A DNA stretch of 34,533 bases from Acidobacteriota bacterium. Lineage in GTDB: Bacteria; Acidobacteriota; Terriglobia; Terriglobales; Acidobacteriaceae. Below the pieces are notes generated by a model. It had not been told where the DNA came from and searched no databases. It saw only the letters and a program-made list of their open reading frames with translations. The first letter of the stretch is position 1; each line of letters opens with the position of its first letter. Positions 9,515 through 18,083 of this stretch are shown piece after piece. The stretch is from contig JAEKKE010000084.1 of the NCBI GenBank assembly GCA_019510535.1, positions 1 to 34,533 of the forward strand. The letters are read 5' to 3'. The position numbers and the translations under genes were made by a program.

Positions 9515-10570
9515 ATGGTGAGGGGTGTGCGCTCTGTTGTGCCCATCCTGCTCTCGTGTGCCCTGTTGAACGGCTGCAAATCATCACTGCAGACAGGCGC
9601 TCCTGCTGCAGACCCCGGCATACTGACGATCAACGGTGCCGGAGCCAGCTTTCCCAATCCCATCTATTCCAAGTGGTTTGCCGAGTATGGCCGGTTGCAT
9701 CCGAATGTGCGTATTAATTACCAGCCCATTGGCTCCGGGGGCGGCATCCGCCAGGTTTCCCTGGGTATCGTCGATTTCGGCGCGTCCGATGATCCCATGA
9801 CCGATGCGCAGTTGCAGCAATCGTCCCATCCACTGCTGCATATCCCCACCGTGCTCGGAGCAGTGGTTCCGGTCTACAACCTGCCTGGTATCTCCGCGGA
9901 GGTGCGGTTTTCTCCGGAGGTTCTGGCGGGGATCTATCTCGGTACGATTACTTTCTGGGACGACCAGAAGATCATTGCCGATAACCCTGGCGTGAAGTTT
10001 CCGCATGAAGAGATCCTGCCGGTGTATCGCTCCGATGGCTCCGGCACAACCTTCATCTTCACCGACTATCTCACCAAGGTGAGTCCAGTCTGGGCGAAGC
10101 AGGTGGGTAACTCCACTTCGGTGAAGTGGCCGGTCGGCATTGGACAGAAGGGCAATGAAGGCGTTGCCGGCATGGTGCGTGAGGCTCCTTACGCCTTCGG
10201 TTATGTGGAGCTGGTTTACGCCCTGCAGAACCACATGACCTTCGGTCTGGTACGGAACGGTGCGGGCCAGTGGATTAAGGCCAGTCCTGCGGCTGTCACG
10301 GCCGCTGCTGAGGCTCAGGCCGATACGATTCCCGCCGATTTCCGGGTCTCCCTGGCGAATGCCGGCGGAACGGCCAGCTACCCGATCTGTTCGTTTACCT
10401 GGCTGCTCGTTCCGCAGCAATCGGCTGACGCTACCAAAGGCAGACAACTCCACGACTTCCTGCTCTGGATGCTCTCTGAGGGAGAGCAGGAGGCTGCCGC
10501 TATGGGTTACGCTCCTTTGCCTCGGCCTGTGGCAGAGCGTTTAAAAAATACCGTGGCCAGTATCCGGTAG
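9515..10570 (+). CDS. pstS: Phosphate ABC transporter substrate-binding lipoprotein PstS
   Basis: Periplasmic or membrane-tethered phosphate-binding protein of 351 residues. A lipoprotein signal ends at C21 (LLNGC; asparagine at -2 is unusual). The mature part carries PstS landmarks: INGAGASFPNPIYSKW, YQPIGSGGGIRQ, DFGASDDPM and RSDGSGTTFIFTDYL, which provide serine/threonine and aspartate ligands for phosphate. The start is ATG 9515, overlapping nothing and one base after the phoR TGA. It delivers phosphate to PstCA. A gap of 87 bp follows before pstC, the longest in the operon apart from the repeat before phoU, and could hold a secondary promoter. Confidence 0.94.
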   Translation: MVRGVRSVVPILLSCALLNGCKSSLQTGAPAADPGILTINGAGASFPNPIYSKWFAEYGRLHPNVRINYQPIGSGGGIRQVSLGIVDFGASDDPMTDAQLQQSSHPLLHIPTVLGAVVPVYNLPGISAEVRFSPEVLAGIYLGTITFWDDQKIIADNPGVKFPHEEILPVYRSDGSGTTFIFTDYLTKVSPVWAKQVGNSTSVKWPVGIGQKGNEGVAGMVREAPYAFGYVELVYALQNHMTFGLVRNGAGQWIKASPAAVTAAAEAQADTIPADFRVSLANAGGTASYPICSFTWLLVPQQSADATKGRQLHDFLLWMLSEGEQEAAAMGYAPLPRPVAERLKNTVASIR

Positions 10571-10597
10571 CACACGCAAAGCCTTATTAATCAAGCC

Positions 10598-10613
10598 GTT
10601 CATTCCGCGTTCA
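10598..10613 (+). promoter_or_regulatory. Possible Pho-box half-sites upstream of pstC
   Basis: GTTCA occurs at 10598 and again at 10609, an 11-bp period as in PhoB/PhoP direct-repeat operators, within the 87-bp pstS-pstC gap. The sequence does not match the E. coli CTGTCAT consensus and only two units are clear, so this is a weak candidate. Confidence 0.22.
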
Positions 10614-10657
10614 CACATATTCCAGATACTCTAGGAAGGGGATTCTGGAAGAGCCGG

Positions 10658-11653
10658 GTGACGATACAGCACTCAGAGATGCAGGAGGCACGGGCTGCCT
10701 CAGAGGTACGCCGCTTTTTGATGCAGCGCGGGAGTGGTGGTGTGGCTGACCGCACCTTTGCAGCCCTGATGCTGGGCTGTGCCCTGAGCATCTTTGCTAT
10801 CGTTGCCCTCATCCTGGGAATTCTGATCCTCCGCTCCAGGCTCAGCCTGCATGAGTTTGGCTTCAGCTTCTTTCTGCGTTCAGACTGGGATCCGGTGCGT
10901 GGCAGCTTCGGTGCGGTTCCATTCATCTGGGGAACGCTGGCCTCCGCCTTCCTGGCGCTTTTGATTGCGGTGCCCCTGGCTCTTGGCGTGGCAGTCTTTA
11001 TCAACGAGATGTGTCCCCGTGCTCTGCGTGCGCCGATTTCGTTTCTTACCGAGCTCTTGGCTGCGATTCCTTCAGTGGTCTATGGCCTGTGGGCTATCTT
11101 CGTCCTGGTGCCGATCATGCGGAGAAGTGTCGGGCCGTTTCTGAAGAAGTTTTTCGGCTGGACAGGCCTCTTTCATGGACCTAACTTCGGCATCGGTCTG
11201 CTGACGGCCAGCATGATTCTGGCGATCATGGTGTTGCCGGTCATCTCCTCCATCGCCCGAGATGTGATCAAGGCCGTGCCCAATACGCAGCGCGAAGGTG
11301 TGCTGGCGCTGGGAGCCACCCGGTGGGAAATGGTGCGTATCGGTGTGTTGCGCAATGCGCGCATCGGGATTGTCGGAGCCGTCATCCTTGGCCTCGGCCG
11401 GGCTCTTGGCGAGACGATGGCGGTCACCATGGTGATCGGCAACCATGCGGCGATTCCGAAGAGTCTCTTCGCACCGGCCTATACGCTGGCTTCTGTCATC
11501 GCGAATGAATTTACTGAGGCGACCGGCGACCTCTATCTCAGCGCGTTGATTGAGATCGGTCTGGCGCTCTTTCTCGTCACCATTGTCGTGAATGCCATCG
11601 CTCGTCTGCTGGTCTTCATGGTGACGCGTGGCAACACAGCGAGGGCGGTGTAG
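10658..11653 (+). CDS. pstC: Phosphate ABC transporter permease PstC
   Basis: Integral membrane permease of 331 residues, one half of the phosphate channel. About six helices are visible after a 35-residue cytoplasmic N-terminus. Family landmarks are FIWGTLASAFLALLIAVPLALGVAVFINE, the ELLAAIPSVVYGLWAIFVL segment and the EAA-type loop REGVLALGATRWEMV followed by GLGRALGETMAVTMVIGN. The start is GTG 10658 with GGAAGAG 5-11 nt upstream; ATG 10679 is an alternative that shortens the protein by seven residues. The stop is immediately followed by the pstA GTG, indicating translational coupling. Confidence 0.93.
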   Translation: MTIQHSEMQEARAASEVRRFLMQRGSGGVADRTFAALMLGCALSIFAIVALILGILILRSRLSLHEFGFSFFLRSDWDPVRGSFGAVPFIWGTLASAFLALLIAVPLALGVAVFINEMCPRALRAPISFLTELLAAIPSVVYGLWAIFVLVPIMRRSVGPFLKKFFGWTGLFHGPNFGIGLLTASMILAIMVLPVISSIARDVIKAVPNTQREGVLALGATRWEMVRIGVLRNARIGIVGAVILGLGRALGETMAVTMVIGNHAAIPKSLFAPAYTLASVIANEFTEATGDLYLSALIEIGLALFLVTIVVNAIARLLVFMVTRGNTARAV

Positions 11654-11654
11654 A

Positions 11655-12524
11655 GTGCCACATCGTCCATCGCGTGCGAATGTTGGCCGCCGCCAGGCGG
11701 CCAATCACCTATTTAGCGTGCTGGCGATATTGAGCACGGTGCTGGTGATTGCTCCATTGTTCGCGATCCTGGTGTATCTGCTGTTTCAAGGTGTCCGCTC
11801 GCTCAACGTGGCCTTCTTTACACATCTGCCGCGGCCCGTGGGAGAACCCGGGGGCGGTATGGCCAACTCGATTGTCGGCTCGGGCATCATCCTTGCGCTA
11901 GCCAGCCTTCTTGGAATTCCGGTTGGCATCGGTGCAGGTATCTATCTGCAGGAGTTTGGTGGCGGCAAAACTCTGGCAAATGCGATCCGCTTTACCGCTG
12001 ATGTGCTGAACGGCGTGCCATCCATCGTGATGGGCATTGCGGCCTACTCGCTGATCGTTGTTCCACAGAGGCACTTTTCGGCGTTTGCCGCAGGCGTGGC
12101 GCTGGCCATCATGATGGTGCCGACGGTGACACGTACTACGGAAGAGATGCTGGCAACGGTGCCTAATGCCGTGCGCGAGGCAGCATTGGGTCTTGGCATT
12201 CCCAAGTGGCGCACGGTCATGACGGTGAGTCTGAAGACCGCTTCGCCTGGCATTATCACCGGTTGCATGCTGGCGTTTGCGCGTGTTGCCGGAGAGACGG
12301 CGCCGTTGCTCTTTACTGCCTTCGGCAACCAGTTCTGGCCCACCAGCCTGAATGAGCCGATTGCGGCGCTGCCGCTACAGATCTTTGTTTATGCGGTCTC
12401 ACCATATGACGAGTGGCATCGTTTGGCCTGGGCTGGCGCTCTGGTGCTGATTGTGCTGATTATGGTCTCCGTCACGCTGGTCCGGGTGGTGACCGGGCGT
12501 GGCATGCTCAATGGAGGGCACTGA
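11655..12524 (+). CDS. pstA: Phosphate ABC transporter permease PstA
   Basis: Second permease of the Pst channel, 289 residues with about six helices. Landmarks are GGGMANSIVGSGIILALASLLGIPVGIGAGIYLQEF, DVLNGVPSIVMGI, the EAA-type loop REAALGLGIPKWRTVM and FARVAGETAPLLFTAFGNQFW. The GTG at 11655 starts one base after the pstC TAG; the in-frame ATG at 11628 would overlap pstC by 26 bp and is less natural. The pstB GTG follows directly after its TGA. Confidence 0.92.
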   Translation: MPHRPSRANVGRRQAANHLFSVLAILSTVLVIAPLFAILVYLLFQGVRSLNVAFFTHLPRPVGEPGGGMANSIVGSGIILALASLLGIPVGIGAGIYLQEFGGGKTLANAIRFTADVLNGVPSIVMGIAAYSLIVVPQRHFSAFAAGVALAIMMVPTVTRTTEEMLATVPNAVREAALGLGIPKWRTVMTVSLKTASPGIITGCMLAFARVAGETAPLLFTAFGNQFWPTSLNEPIAALPLQIFVYAVSPYDEWHRLAWAGALVLIVLIMVSVTLVRVVTGRGMLNGGH

Positions 12525-13283
12525 GTGGGCGTCGGTATTGAAGTCGAAGACCTGAATGCGTGGTACGGCCAGACTCACACGCTGAAGGGCATCAATCTGC
12601 AGATTCCCGCCAACTCGGCGACGGCGCTGATCGGCCCGTCCGGCTGCGGTAAGTCCACCTTTGTGCGCTGCCTGAACCGCATGCATGAGACCAACCCGGT
12701 TGCTCGGGCAGAAGGAACGGTCCGCGTCGGCAATGTTGATGTCTACAAAGATGCTTCTCCAGTTGAGGTTCGCCGGCGCATTGGCATGGTCTTCCAGCGG
12801 CCGAACCCTTTCCCGACGATGTCGATCTACGACAACGTAGCCAGCGGCTTGAAGCTGAACGGATTCCGCAATAAGCGCGTGCTTGATGAGGTTGTCGAAC
12901 GTTCGCTGCGGCAAGCAGCGCTGTGGGATGAAGTAAAGGATCATCTGAAGTCCAAGAGCGGAGCCTCGCTCTCCGGTGGCCAGCAGCAGCGTCTCTGCAT
13001 TGCCCGAGCGATTGCCGTTGATCCTGAAGTGTTGCTGATGGATGAACCCGCGTCGGCGCTCGATCCGGTCTCGACCGCGAAGATTGAAGACTTGATCTTT
13101 CAGCTCAAAGACGAGTACACCATCGTCATCGTGACCCACAACATGCAACAGGCGGCGCGTGTGGCGGAGAAGACGGGGTTCTTTTTAAGCGGACATCTTG
13201 TCGAGTTCGATTCGACTCACAAAATCTTCACAAACCCGAGCGACAAACGGACCGAAGATTACATCACGGGCAGGTTCGGCTAG
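12525..13283 (+). CDS. pstB: Phosphate ABC transporter ATPase PstB
   Basis: ATPase of 252 residues that drives phosphate uptake. Walker A is GPSGCGKST (37-45), Q-loop [15 protein letters not shown] about 91-105, signature LSGGQQQR (149-156), Walker B LLMDEP (170-175) and the switch histidine in [10 protein letters not shown]. The NRMHETNP and PTMSIYDN segments are specific to PstB among ABC ATPases. It starts with GTG directly after pstA. Its TAG stop (13281-13283) is also the first three bases of the inverted end of a repeat element that fills the gap to phoU. Confidence 0.94.
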   Translation: MGVGIEVEDLNAWYGQTHTLKGINLQIPANSATALIGPSGCGKSTFVRCLNRMHETNPVARAEGTVRVGNVDVYKDASPVEVRRRIGMVFQRPNPFPTMSIYDNVASGLKLNGFRNKRVLDEVVERSLRQAALWDEVKDHLKSKSGASLSGGQQQRLCIARAIAVDPEVLLMDEPASALDPVSTAKIEDLIFQLKDEYTIVIVTHNMQQAARVAEKTGFFLSGHLVEFDSTHKIFTNPSDKRTEDYITGRFG

Positions 13284-13434
13284 AGCATTTCTCCTAAAGA
13301 TGCAGAGCGGAGGCTCGGGGTCCCCAGCGAACTCGTTCGCTGGGGTGAAGTCTTGGCTGTCTGCGCCGTTTTCCGGCGAAGAAAACGGCATTCGCAGGTT
13401 TATCCAAAGTTACAGTATTAGGAGAAGTGCTCTA
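13281..13434 (+). repeat. MITE/REP-like palindromic element, family A copy 2, between pstB and phoU
   Basis: Element of 154 bp. Ends are TAGAGCATTTCTCCTAA (13281-13297) and TTAGGAGAAGTGCTCTA (13418-13434), 16 of 17 positions inverted. Inside are a perfect 24-nt palindrome (13322-13345, CCCCAGCGAAC/GTTCGCTGGGG) and a hairpin GCCGTTTTC/GAAAACGGC (13365-13389). The first three bases are the pstB stop and the last base abuts the phoU ATG, so it fills the gap exactly. AGGAG in the right arm (13420-13424) is the only candidate ribosome site for phoU. The palindrome recurs at 26509-26532. Confidence 0.8.
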
Positions 13435-14100
13435 ATGCGTATCCGGTTTCATCAGAGTCTGGACGAGTTGAAAGAAAAGCTGCTGGTCATGGCGGGCATG
13501 GCCGAGCAGGCGATTCAGCGTTCCATTGAGGCATATCGCACGCGTGATTTAGAGATCTGCGAACTGGTCTTCAAATCGGAGCCGGCCATCAATCGGCTGG
13601 AGCGGGAGATCGACCAGGCAGCGCTCGACCTGCTCGCGATGGAACAGCCCATGGCCATTGATCTGCGGTTCATTCTTTCTGTCATTCGCATCAATGCTGA
13701 CCTTGAGCGCGTCGGTGACCAGGCTGTGAACATCGCTGTTCGCGTGCGAGAGATGGGGGCTTATTCGAATGTCGACCTCCCGGTAGACATTCCACGTGCC
13801 GCGTCCCTCGCTTCGGCTATGGTCCGCAAGGCGCTGCAGGCGTTTATCGAAGGCGATGCCGAGTTGGCACGTTCGGTGCTCGCGATGGACGATGAGGTGG
13901 ATGCGATGAACGACGCTGCCTTTACGGCGTTGAGCGCGCTCATCAAGCGTCAGCCGGAACTAACGCCGCAGGCCCTAAATGCCTTGATCATTTCGCGCAA
14001 TCTGGAGCGCGTCGGAGACCACGCAACCAACGTCGCCGAAGACGTAATTTTCTGGGTTCGGGGCGCCGACGTGCGGCACAAAGGGTCCGTAGCAAGCTAA
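13435..14100 (+). CDS. phoU: Phosphate signalling protein PhoU
   Basis: Cytoplasmic helical protein of 221 residues that links Pst activity to PhoR and restrains phosphate uptake. Two PhoU repeats are visible: the first centred on DLRFILSVIRINADLERVGD, the second on ALNALIISRNLERVGDHATNVAEDV. The ERVGD and ERVGDHATN motifs carry the metal-binding acidic residues. The start is ATG 13435, where the protein begins MRIRFHQSLDELKEKL as expected; upstream in-frame starts would translate the repeat element. Its Shine-Dalgarno AGGAG lies in the inverted end of that element. Confidence 0.93.
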   Translation: MRIRFHQSLDELKEKLLVMAGMAEQAIQRSIEAYRTRDLEICELVFKSEPAINRLEREIDQAALDLLAMEQPMAIDLRFILSVIRINADLERVGDQAVNIAVRVREMGAYSNVDLPVDIPRAASLASAMVRKALQAFIEGDAELARSVLAMDDEVDAMNDAAFTALSALIKRQPELTPQALNALIISRNLERVGDHATNVAEDVIFWVRGADVRHKGSVAS

Positions 14101-14167
14101 TCGTTCTCTTTTGTGTAAGTTACAGGTGGATAACCATCCAAGGGTCTGGTCAATCTAACCTAGAACG

Positions 14168-16612
14168 ATGAGCCAGTTTGTTCGACTCCTCTCTCTTGCC
14201 GCACTCTGTGCTGCTACGGCGGTCCAGGCGGACCCTGCCCGCTTCGATCTGACCGGCCCCAAAGTCGATATCCGCGTTACGCGCGGCAGCCGGACGCTCC
14301 CGATCGCACAGGTTGCGAATCTGCAGCCCGGAGATCGGCTCTGGTTGCGTCCGGAATTGCCGGAGACCCAGTCCGTGCATCTGCTGCTGATTGCGGCGTT
14401 TCTGCGAGGCACCACCAACCCTCCACCGGATGAGTGGTTTACCAAGATCGAGAGCTGGAACAAGAAGGTGAAGGAAGAGGGAGTCTTCGTCACTGTGCCG
14501 AAAGACGCGCAGCAGGCGCTGCTCTTTCTCGCTCCTGAGACGGGCGGAGACTTCGGAACGTTGAAGTCGGCTGTGCGTGGCCGTCCCGGCATCTTTGTCC
14601 GCGCCTCGCAGGACCTGACGGAGCTTGGCTTCGAGCAGGCTCGCATCGAGCGTTATCTGGCAGGAATGCGCCAGATTCCGGCGACGAATGATACCAAGCT
14701 GCTTTCGGAGCGCTCTGAGGCTCTGGCTCGGACACTCGCTCTGAAGCCCAACTCCGATTGCTTCAACCAGCCGGCGGAGCAGCAGATCGTCTGCCTGACG
14801 CAGAGCGGGAATCAGACCCTGCTCGATGATGGCCATGGCGCCAGCATCGTAACGGAGCTGGCCAACAATGGCGGCGCCGACCTGGCCGGTGCTGCCGCTT
14901 CAACAGCGCCATTTGGTGGTGGCGCCTACAGCGCATACGTCGGTGCAGTGGTGGATCTGACCAAACTGCTGACCAACATGCATACCGCGCAGTACCAGTA
15001 CATTCCTGCGGTAGCGTTTCCTGATACCGACCACTTCAATCTCCGCCTCAATGCCGCTCCTTCGTTTCACAATCCAAAGTCGGTGATCGTGATTGCGCTG
15101 CCGGGCATTCAACCGACGAAGCTTCCACCGCTGCAACCGGCCAACCCGAAGGAAGTGACCTGTCTGCTCAAGCCGGAGGTAGTGCTGCATCTACAGAACG
15201 CGCCACTGGTCTTCTCGACCGGTATCGCCCATGACCTGGTGCTGCACGTAAATACCCAGGAAGGAAAGGATATTCCGCTGGTTGCCGATGCCTCCAAGGG
15301 AGGTCTCGTGTTGACCACTGCTGTGGAGGGACGGCGGTCGATGACAGATGATGACACCCCCTCGGCATCCAATCCTGTCCCCCCTTCACCTGACGGATTG
15401 ACTGGTACTGTCCATGGTCAGTGGGGTTTTGATTCCTTCGATGGCCCTACCTTGCCACTGCAGAATGAACCCGGCAAGGGCTGGAAGCTCGTGTCGGAAG
15501 ATGGCGTGATCGTCGGCCGCGAACACTCCTTTACTTTGGCTTCCACCGGCGCCGGTTGTGTTGAGAAGGTGCAGGTTGTCAGCGGTCCGAAGAAGATCAA
15601 TGCGGACTTTCAGCCCGGAGTTCAATCACGGCAGATCATTGCAAAGGCGGTACTCAAGGATGTGAATCCCGGCGATCTGCGGGTCGAAGTAGAGCAATAT
15701 GGCGACCAGCCGCCGCAACAGGTTGAGACCAAGGCCTACACAGAAGCTGCGAAACTTACTTCATTCAAGCTGCACGCCGGCGATACCACCGCCATCCTGG
15801 AAGGAACCTCTCTGGATCAGGTGCAGTCCGTCGAACTTAACGAGCTGACGTACGCACCTACCGGCGAACCAGACCGCATTCTGAACCTGGGTCTCCCGAA
15901 GGATGCCGCCGCACCGAAGCTCAAGGCGGGGGATGCGGCTACAGCCCATGCGCATCTGAAGGACGGGCGTACCGTCGATGTGCAGGCCACGGTCCTGGAG
16001 GCGCGTCCCACGGTGACCCTGGTGAATCGGTATATTACAGCGCCGAACGGTGGTACACCGTCGATTCGTTTGTCCAATAAAGATGACCTTCCTCTTTCAG
16101 ATAGGCTGACCTTCTTCTTGAAAGCAAACGGGAACTTTCCACGCAACCAGAAGATTGAGGTGGCCACTAAAGATGGATCTTTGAAGACGCAGCTCAGCTT
16201 CGAAGACGGCACGCTGGTGCTGCAGGACGTGTCCACCGCGATTGCGAACCTTGATCCATCAAAGGCGCTTGGGGCGTCTGCTTTCGGCAAGCTGCAGTTT
16301 CGCGCCGTGGGAGCCGATAGTTCTCAGGGAGACTGGCAACCGCTTGCCACACTGGTTCGAACGCCGACGCTGAAGGAGATTCGCTGCCCAATCGATGACA
16401 CCAAACCGTGCCATCTGGTGGGGAGCAATCTCTATCTGCTCAAGTCTGTAGCGGCAACCAGCAAGTTTGACAACGCGAAGGATGTACCGCCGGGCTTCGG
16501 CGACAGCCAGCTTGAAGTGCCGCGCCCCTATGGCACCGTGCTTTTCGTCAAGCTGTTGGATGATCCTGAGAGTGTCAACGCAGTCGCATTGCCGGTAACG
16601 CCGGAGTTCTAG
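14168..16612 (+). CDS. Large secreted protein of unknown function
   Basis: Protein of 814 residues whose family I do not recognise. A signal peptide MSQFVRLLSLAALCAATAVQA is followed by a mature region without further membrane helices. The first 150 residues speak of LQPGDRLWLRPELP and a helical part (about 85-200). An alanine/glycine-rich stretch lies about 235-255. Residues from about 290 to the end look like successive beta-sandwich modules with few cysteines. A Pro/Ser/Asp-rich linker (DDDTPSASNPVPPSPDG) lies about 395-412. It begins 67 bp after phoU on the same strand; TAACCT lies 6 nt before the ATG and there is no Shine-Dalgarno, so it may have its own promoter. A hairpin terminator follows. 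Likely periplasmic or cell-surface; a role in phosphate metabolism is only suggested by position. Confidence 0.75.
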   Translation: MSQFVRLLSLAALCAATAVQADPARFDLTGPKVDIRVTRGSRTLPIAQVANLQPGDRLWLRPELPETQSVHLLLIAAFLRGTTNPPPDEWFTKIESWNKKVKEEGVFVTVPKDAQQALLFLAPETGGDFGTLKSAVRGRPGIFVRASQDLTELGFEQARIERYLAGMRQIPATNDTKLLSERSEALARTLALKPNSDCFNQPAEQQIVCLTQSGNQTLLDDGHGASIVTELANNGGADLAGAAASTAPFGGGAYSAYVGAVVDLTKLLTNMHTAQYQYIPAVAFPDTDHFNLRLNAAPSFHNPKSVIVIALPGIQPTKLPPLQPANPKEVTCLLKPEVVLHLQNAPLVFSTGIAHDLVLHVNTQEGKDIPLVADASKGGLVLTTAVEGRRSMTDDDTPSASNPVPPSPDGLTGTVHGQWGFDSFDGPTLPLQNEPGKGWKLVSEDGVIVGREHSFTLASTGAGCVEKVQVVSGPKKINADFQPGVQSRQIIAKAVLKDVNPGDLRVEVEQYGDQPPQQVETKAYTEAAKLTSFKLHAGDTTAILEGTSLDQVQSVELNELTYAPTGEPDRILNLGLPKDAAAPKLKAGDAATAHAHLKDGRTVDVQATVLEARPTVTLVNRYITAPNGGTPSIRLSNKDDLPLSDRLTFFLKANGNFPRNQKIEVATKDGSLKTQLSFEDGTLVLQDVSTAIANLDPSKALGASAFGKLQFRAVGADSSQGDWQPLATLVRTPTLKEIRCPIDDTKPCHLVGSNLYLLKSVAATSKFDNAKDVPPGFGDSQLEVPRPYGTVLFVKLLDDPESVNAVALPVTPEF

Positions 16613-16619
16613 AGAAAAA

Positions 16620-16643
16620 GGGGTACGGCAAGCGCCGTGCCCC
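16620..16643. terminator. Hairpin between convergent genes
   Basis: GGGGTACGGC and GCCGTGCCCC form a 10-bp stem (one G-T pair) with loop AAGC, 8 bp after the stop of the 814-residue protein and 19 bp before the end of nrdR. AAAAAG precedes it on the plus strand, so on the minus strand it is followed by CTTTTTC, fitting a terminator for nrdR; it may serve both directions. Confidence 0.65.
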
Positions 16644-16661
16644 TTCCTTGTATGCGGAAAA

Positions 16662-17129
16662 TTAGATTGATCGCTTCTCGCGATGGAGTAGCTCTTCGAG
16701 CTCTTCCTTGAACTCGCGCACATCCTTGAAATCACGATAGACGCTAGCGAAGCGGATATAGGCCACTGTATCCAGCTCTTTGAGGCGGGACATGATGAGT
16801 TCTCCGACCTCGGAGGTGCTGCGCTCGCGCTCCGGCGAGTCGACAACATAGGCTTCGGTCTCATCGACCACGCGCTCCAGCTTGGCCGCCGAAACCGGAC
16901 GCTTTTCGCAGGCTCGCAGAATGCCGGAAAGAACCTTCTGCCGGTCGAACTTCTCGCGGCGGCCGTCTTTCTTTACGACCATGTAGGGGATCTCGTCGAT
17001 GCGCTCATAGGTGGTAAAGCGCTTATTGCAGCGCTCACATTCGCGCCGTCGACGTATGGAGTCGGCTTCTTTGCTTTCGCGGGAGTCAACGACCTTGTCT
17101 TGCGTAAATCCGCAGTAGGGACACTTCAT
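16662..17129 (-). CDS. nrdR: Transcriptional repressor NrdR
   Basis: Repressor of ribonucleotide reductase genes, 155 residues, the usual length. The N-terminal zinc ribbon has C3, C6, C31 and C34 (MKCPYCGF, CERCNKRF). The ATP-cone follows with VVKKDGRREKFDRQKVLSGILRACEKRPV, the nucleotide-sensing part. It lies 18 bp after the UPF0104 gene on the same strand. The gap contains the palindrome CTTGAT/ATCAAG (17138-17152), and TAAAAT on the minus strand inside it could be a -10 box of a separate nrdR promoter. No reductase genes are in the window. Confidence 0.93.
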   Translation of the reverse strand: MKCPYCGFTQDKVVDSRESKEADSIRRRRECERCNKRFTTYERIDEIPYMVVKKDGRREKFDRQKVLSGILRACEKRPVSAAKLERVVDETEAYVVDSPERERSTSEVGELIMSRLKELDTVAYIRFASVYRDFKDVREFKEELEELLHREKRSI

Positions 17130-17147
17130 CGGGATAACTTGATTTTA

Positions 17148-18083
17148 TCAAGCCGATGTCTCGGCTGCGTGCTCGCTGGCCTCAGTAACTTTACCGATAG
17201 AGATGCTTTCGATGCGCGAGAAGACCAGGCCGACGGGAATAATGCTGAGCGAGGTCACGATCAGAAGCAGGGCTCCACAGGCTGTAGAGGCCTCGATCGG
17301 CGCGCCATAAAAGGCCTCCATGGAGGCGGCGGTGGCGGCAATCTGGGTGAACCAGCCAATGACGGGAAGCTGCAGGAGCGATCCGCCGAGCGATGCGGCC
17401 ATCAACAGCATCACGCTGGCAAAGGTGAGTGTTCCAAGCTGCGGCGTATGTACGAACGCATGGGCCGTCTGCAGGTACGCTCCGGCGATCATCGCCCACA
17501 TGACGATGGAAAGGATGATGGTGACGATCAACGAGCCAACGCTGGGAATGGCGCCCAATCCGTCGCGGAAGCCAAGGATCTTTTCGGCAACGGTTTCACC
17601 GAGCCCCTCCGAGAGCCGGCCCAGAACTGCTTTGGCCATGGCTGCCAGTGCAGAACCGGCGATCCGAATGGCTATTGCGAAGATAGCGATTGCGATGGTT
17701 GCGGCCAGCGAGAACGCGCCAACCCGGACAAAGGTCTCGTGGTGCGGCATGTTCTTAGGCAGAAACAACAGTGCTGTCGAAAAGACGAGCGCTGCTGAGC
17801 CCAGATCGAACATGCGCTCCAGGGTATAGATCGCGATCTGAGGCGAGATCGAGGTCCTGGTACGCTTCGCGATGATGTAGGGCCGCGACAGGTCCGCGAG
17901 GCGTCCGAAGATGGCAACTGCGGTAAAGCCGATGAAGTGCGAGCCCGTCAGCGAGAGCGGTGAAACCTTGCGGAGTTTCCCCAGCAGGATGGTCCATCGC
18001 CAGGAACGGAAAAGATAGGTTCCCCAGATCAGGCCAACACCGGCAGCGACGTGCCTGTAGTCGATCAGGCGAAGCTGCCGCAC
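17148..18083 (-). CDS. UPF0104 / lysylphosphatidylglycerol synthase-like membrane protein, probably lacking its first helix
   Basis: Polytopic membrane protein of 311 residues with about seven or eight helices. It resembles the UPF0104/AglD-type family, found in flippase-like membrane proteins and the membrane half of MprF. Landmarks are LIWGTYLFRSWRW, GFTAVAIFGRLADLSRPYIIAKR and YTLERMFDLGSAAL. GTG 18083 is the only usual start codon near the 5' end. Reading upstream in frame gives LFRSKIHFDFALF and then a TAA, with no room for the hydrophobic first helix that normally precedes such a sequence. The gene overlaps the 3' end of the lytic transglycosylase by 19 bp, so translation could be coupled. 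The N-terminus may have been lost in a deletion that joined the two genes. Substrate unknown. Confidence 0.7.
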   Translation of the reverse strand: MRQLRLIDYRHVAAGVGLIWGTYLFRSWRWTILLGKLRKVSPLSLTGSHFIGFTAVAIFGRLADLSRPYIIAKRTRTSISPQIAIYTLERMFDLGSAALVFSTALLFLPKNMPHHETFVRVGAFSLAATIAIAIFAIAIRIAGSALAAMAKAVLGRLSEGLGETVAEKILGFRDGLGAIPSVGSLIVTIILSIVMWAMIAGAYLQTAHAFVHTPQLGTLTFASVMLLMAASLGGSLLQLPVIGWFTQIAATAASMEAFYGAPIEASTACGALLLIVTSLSIIPVGLVFSRIESISIGKVTEASEHAAETSA

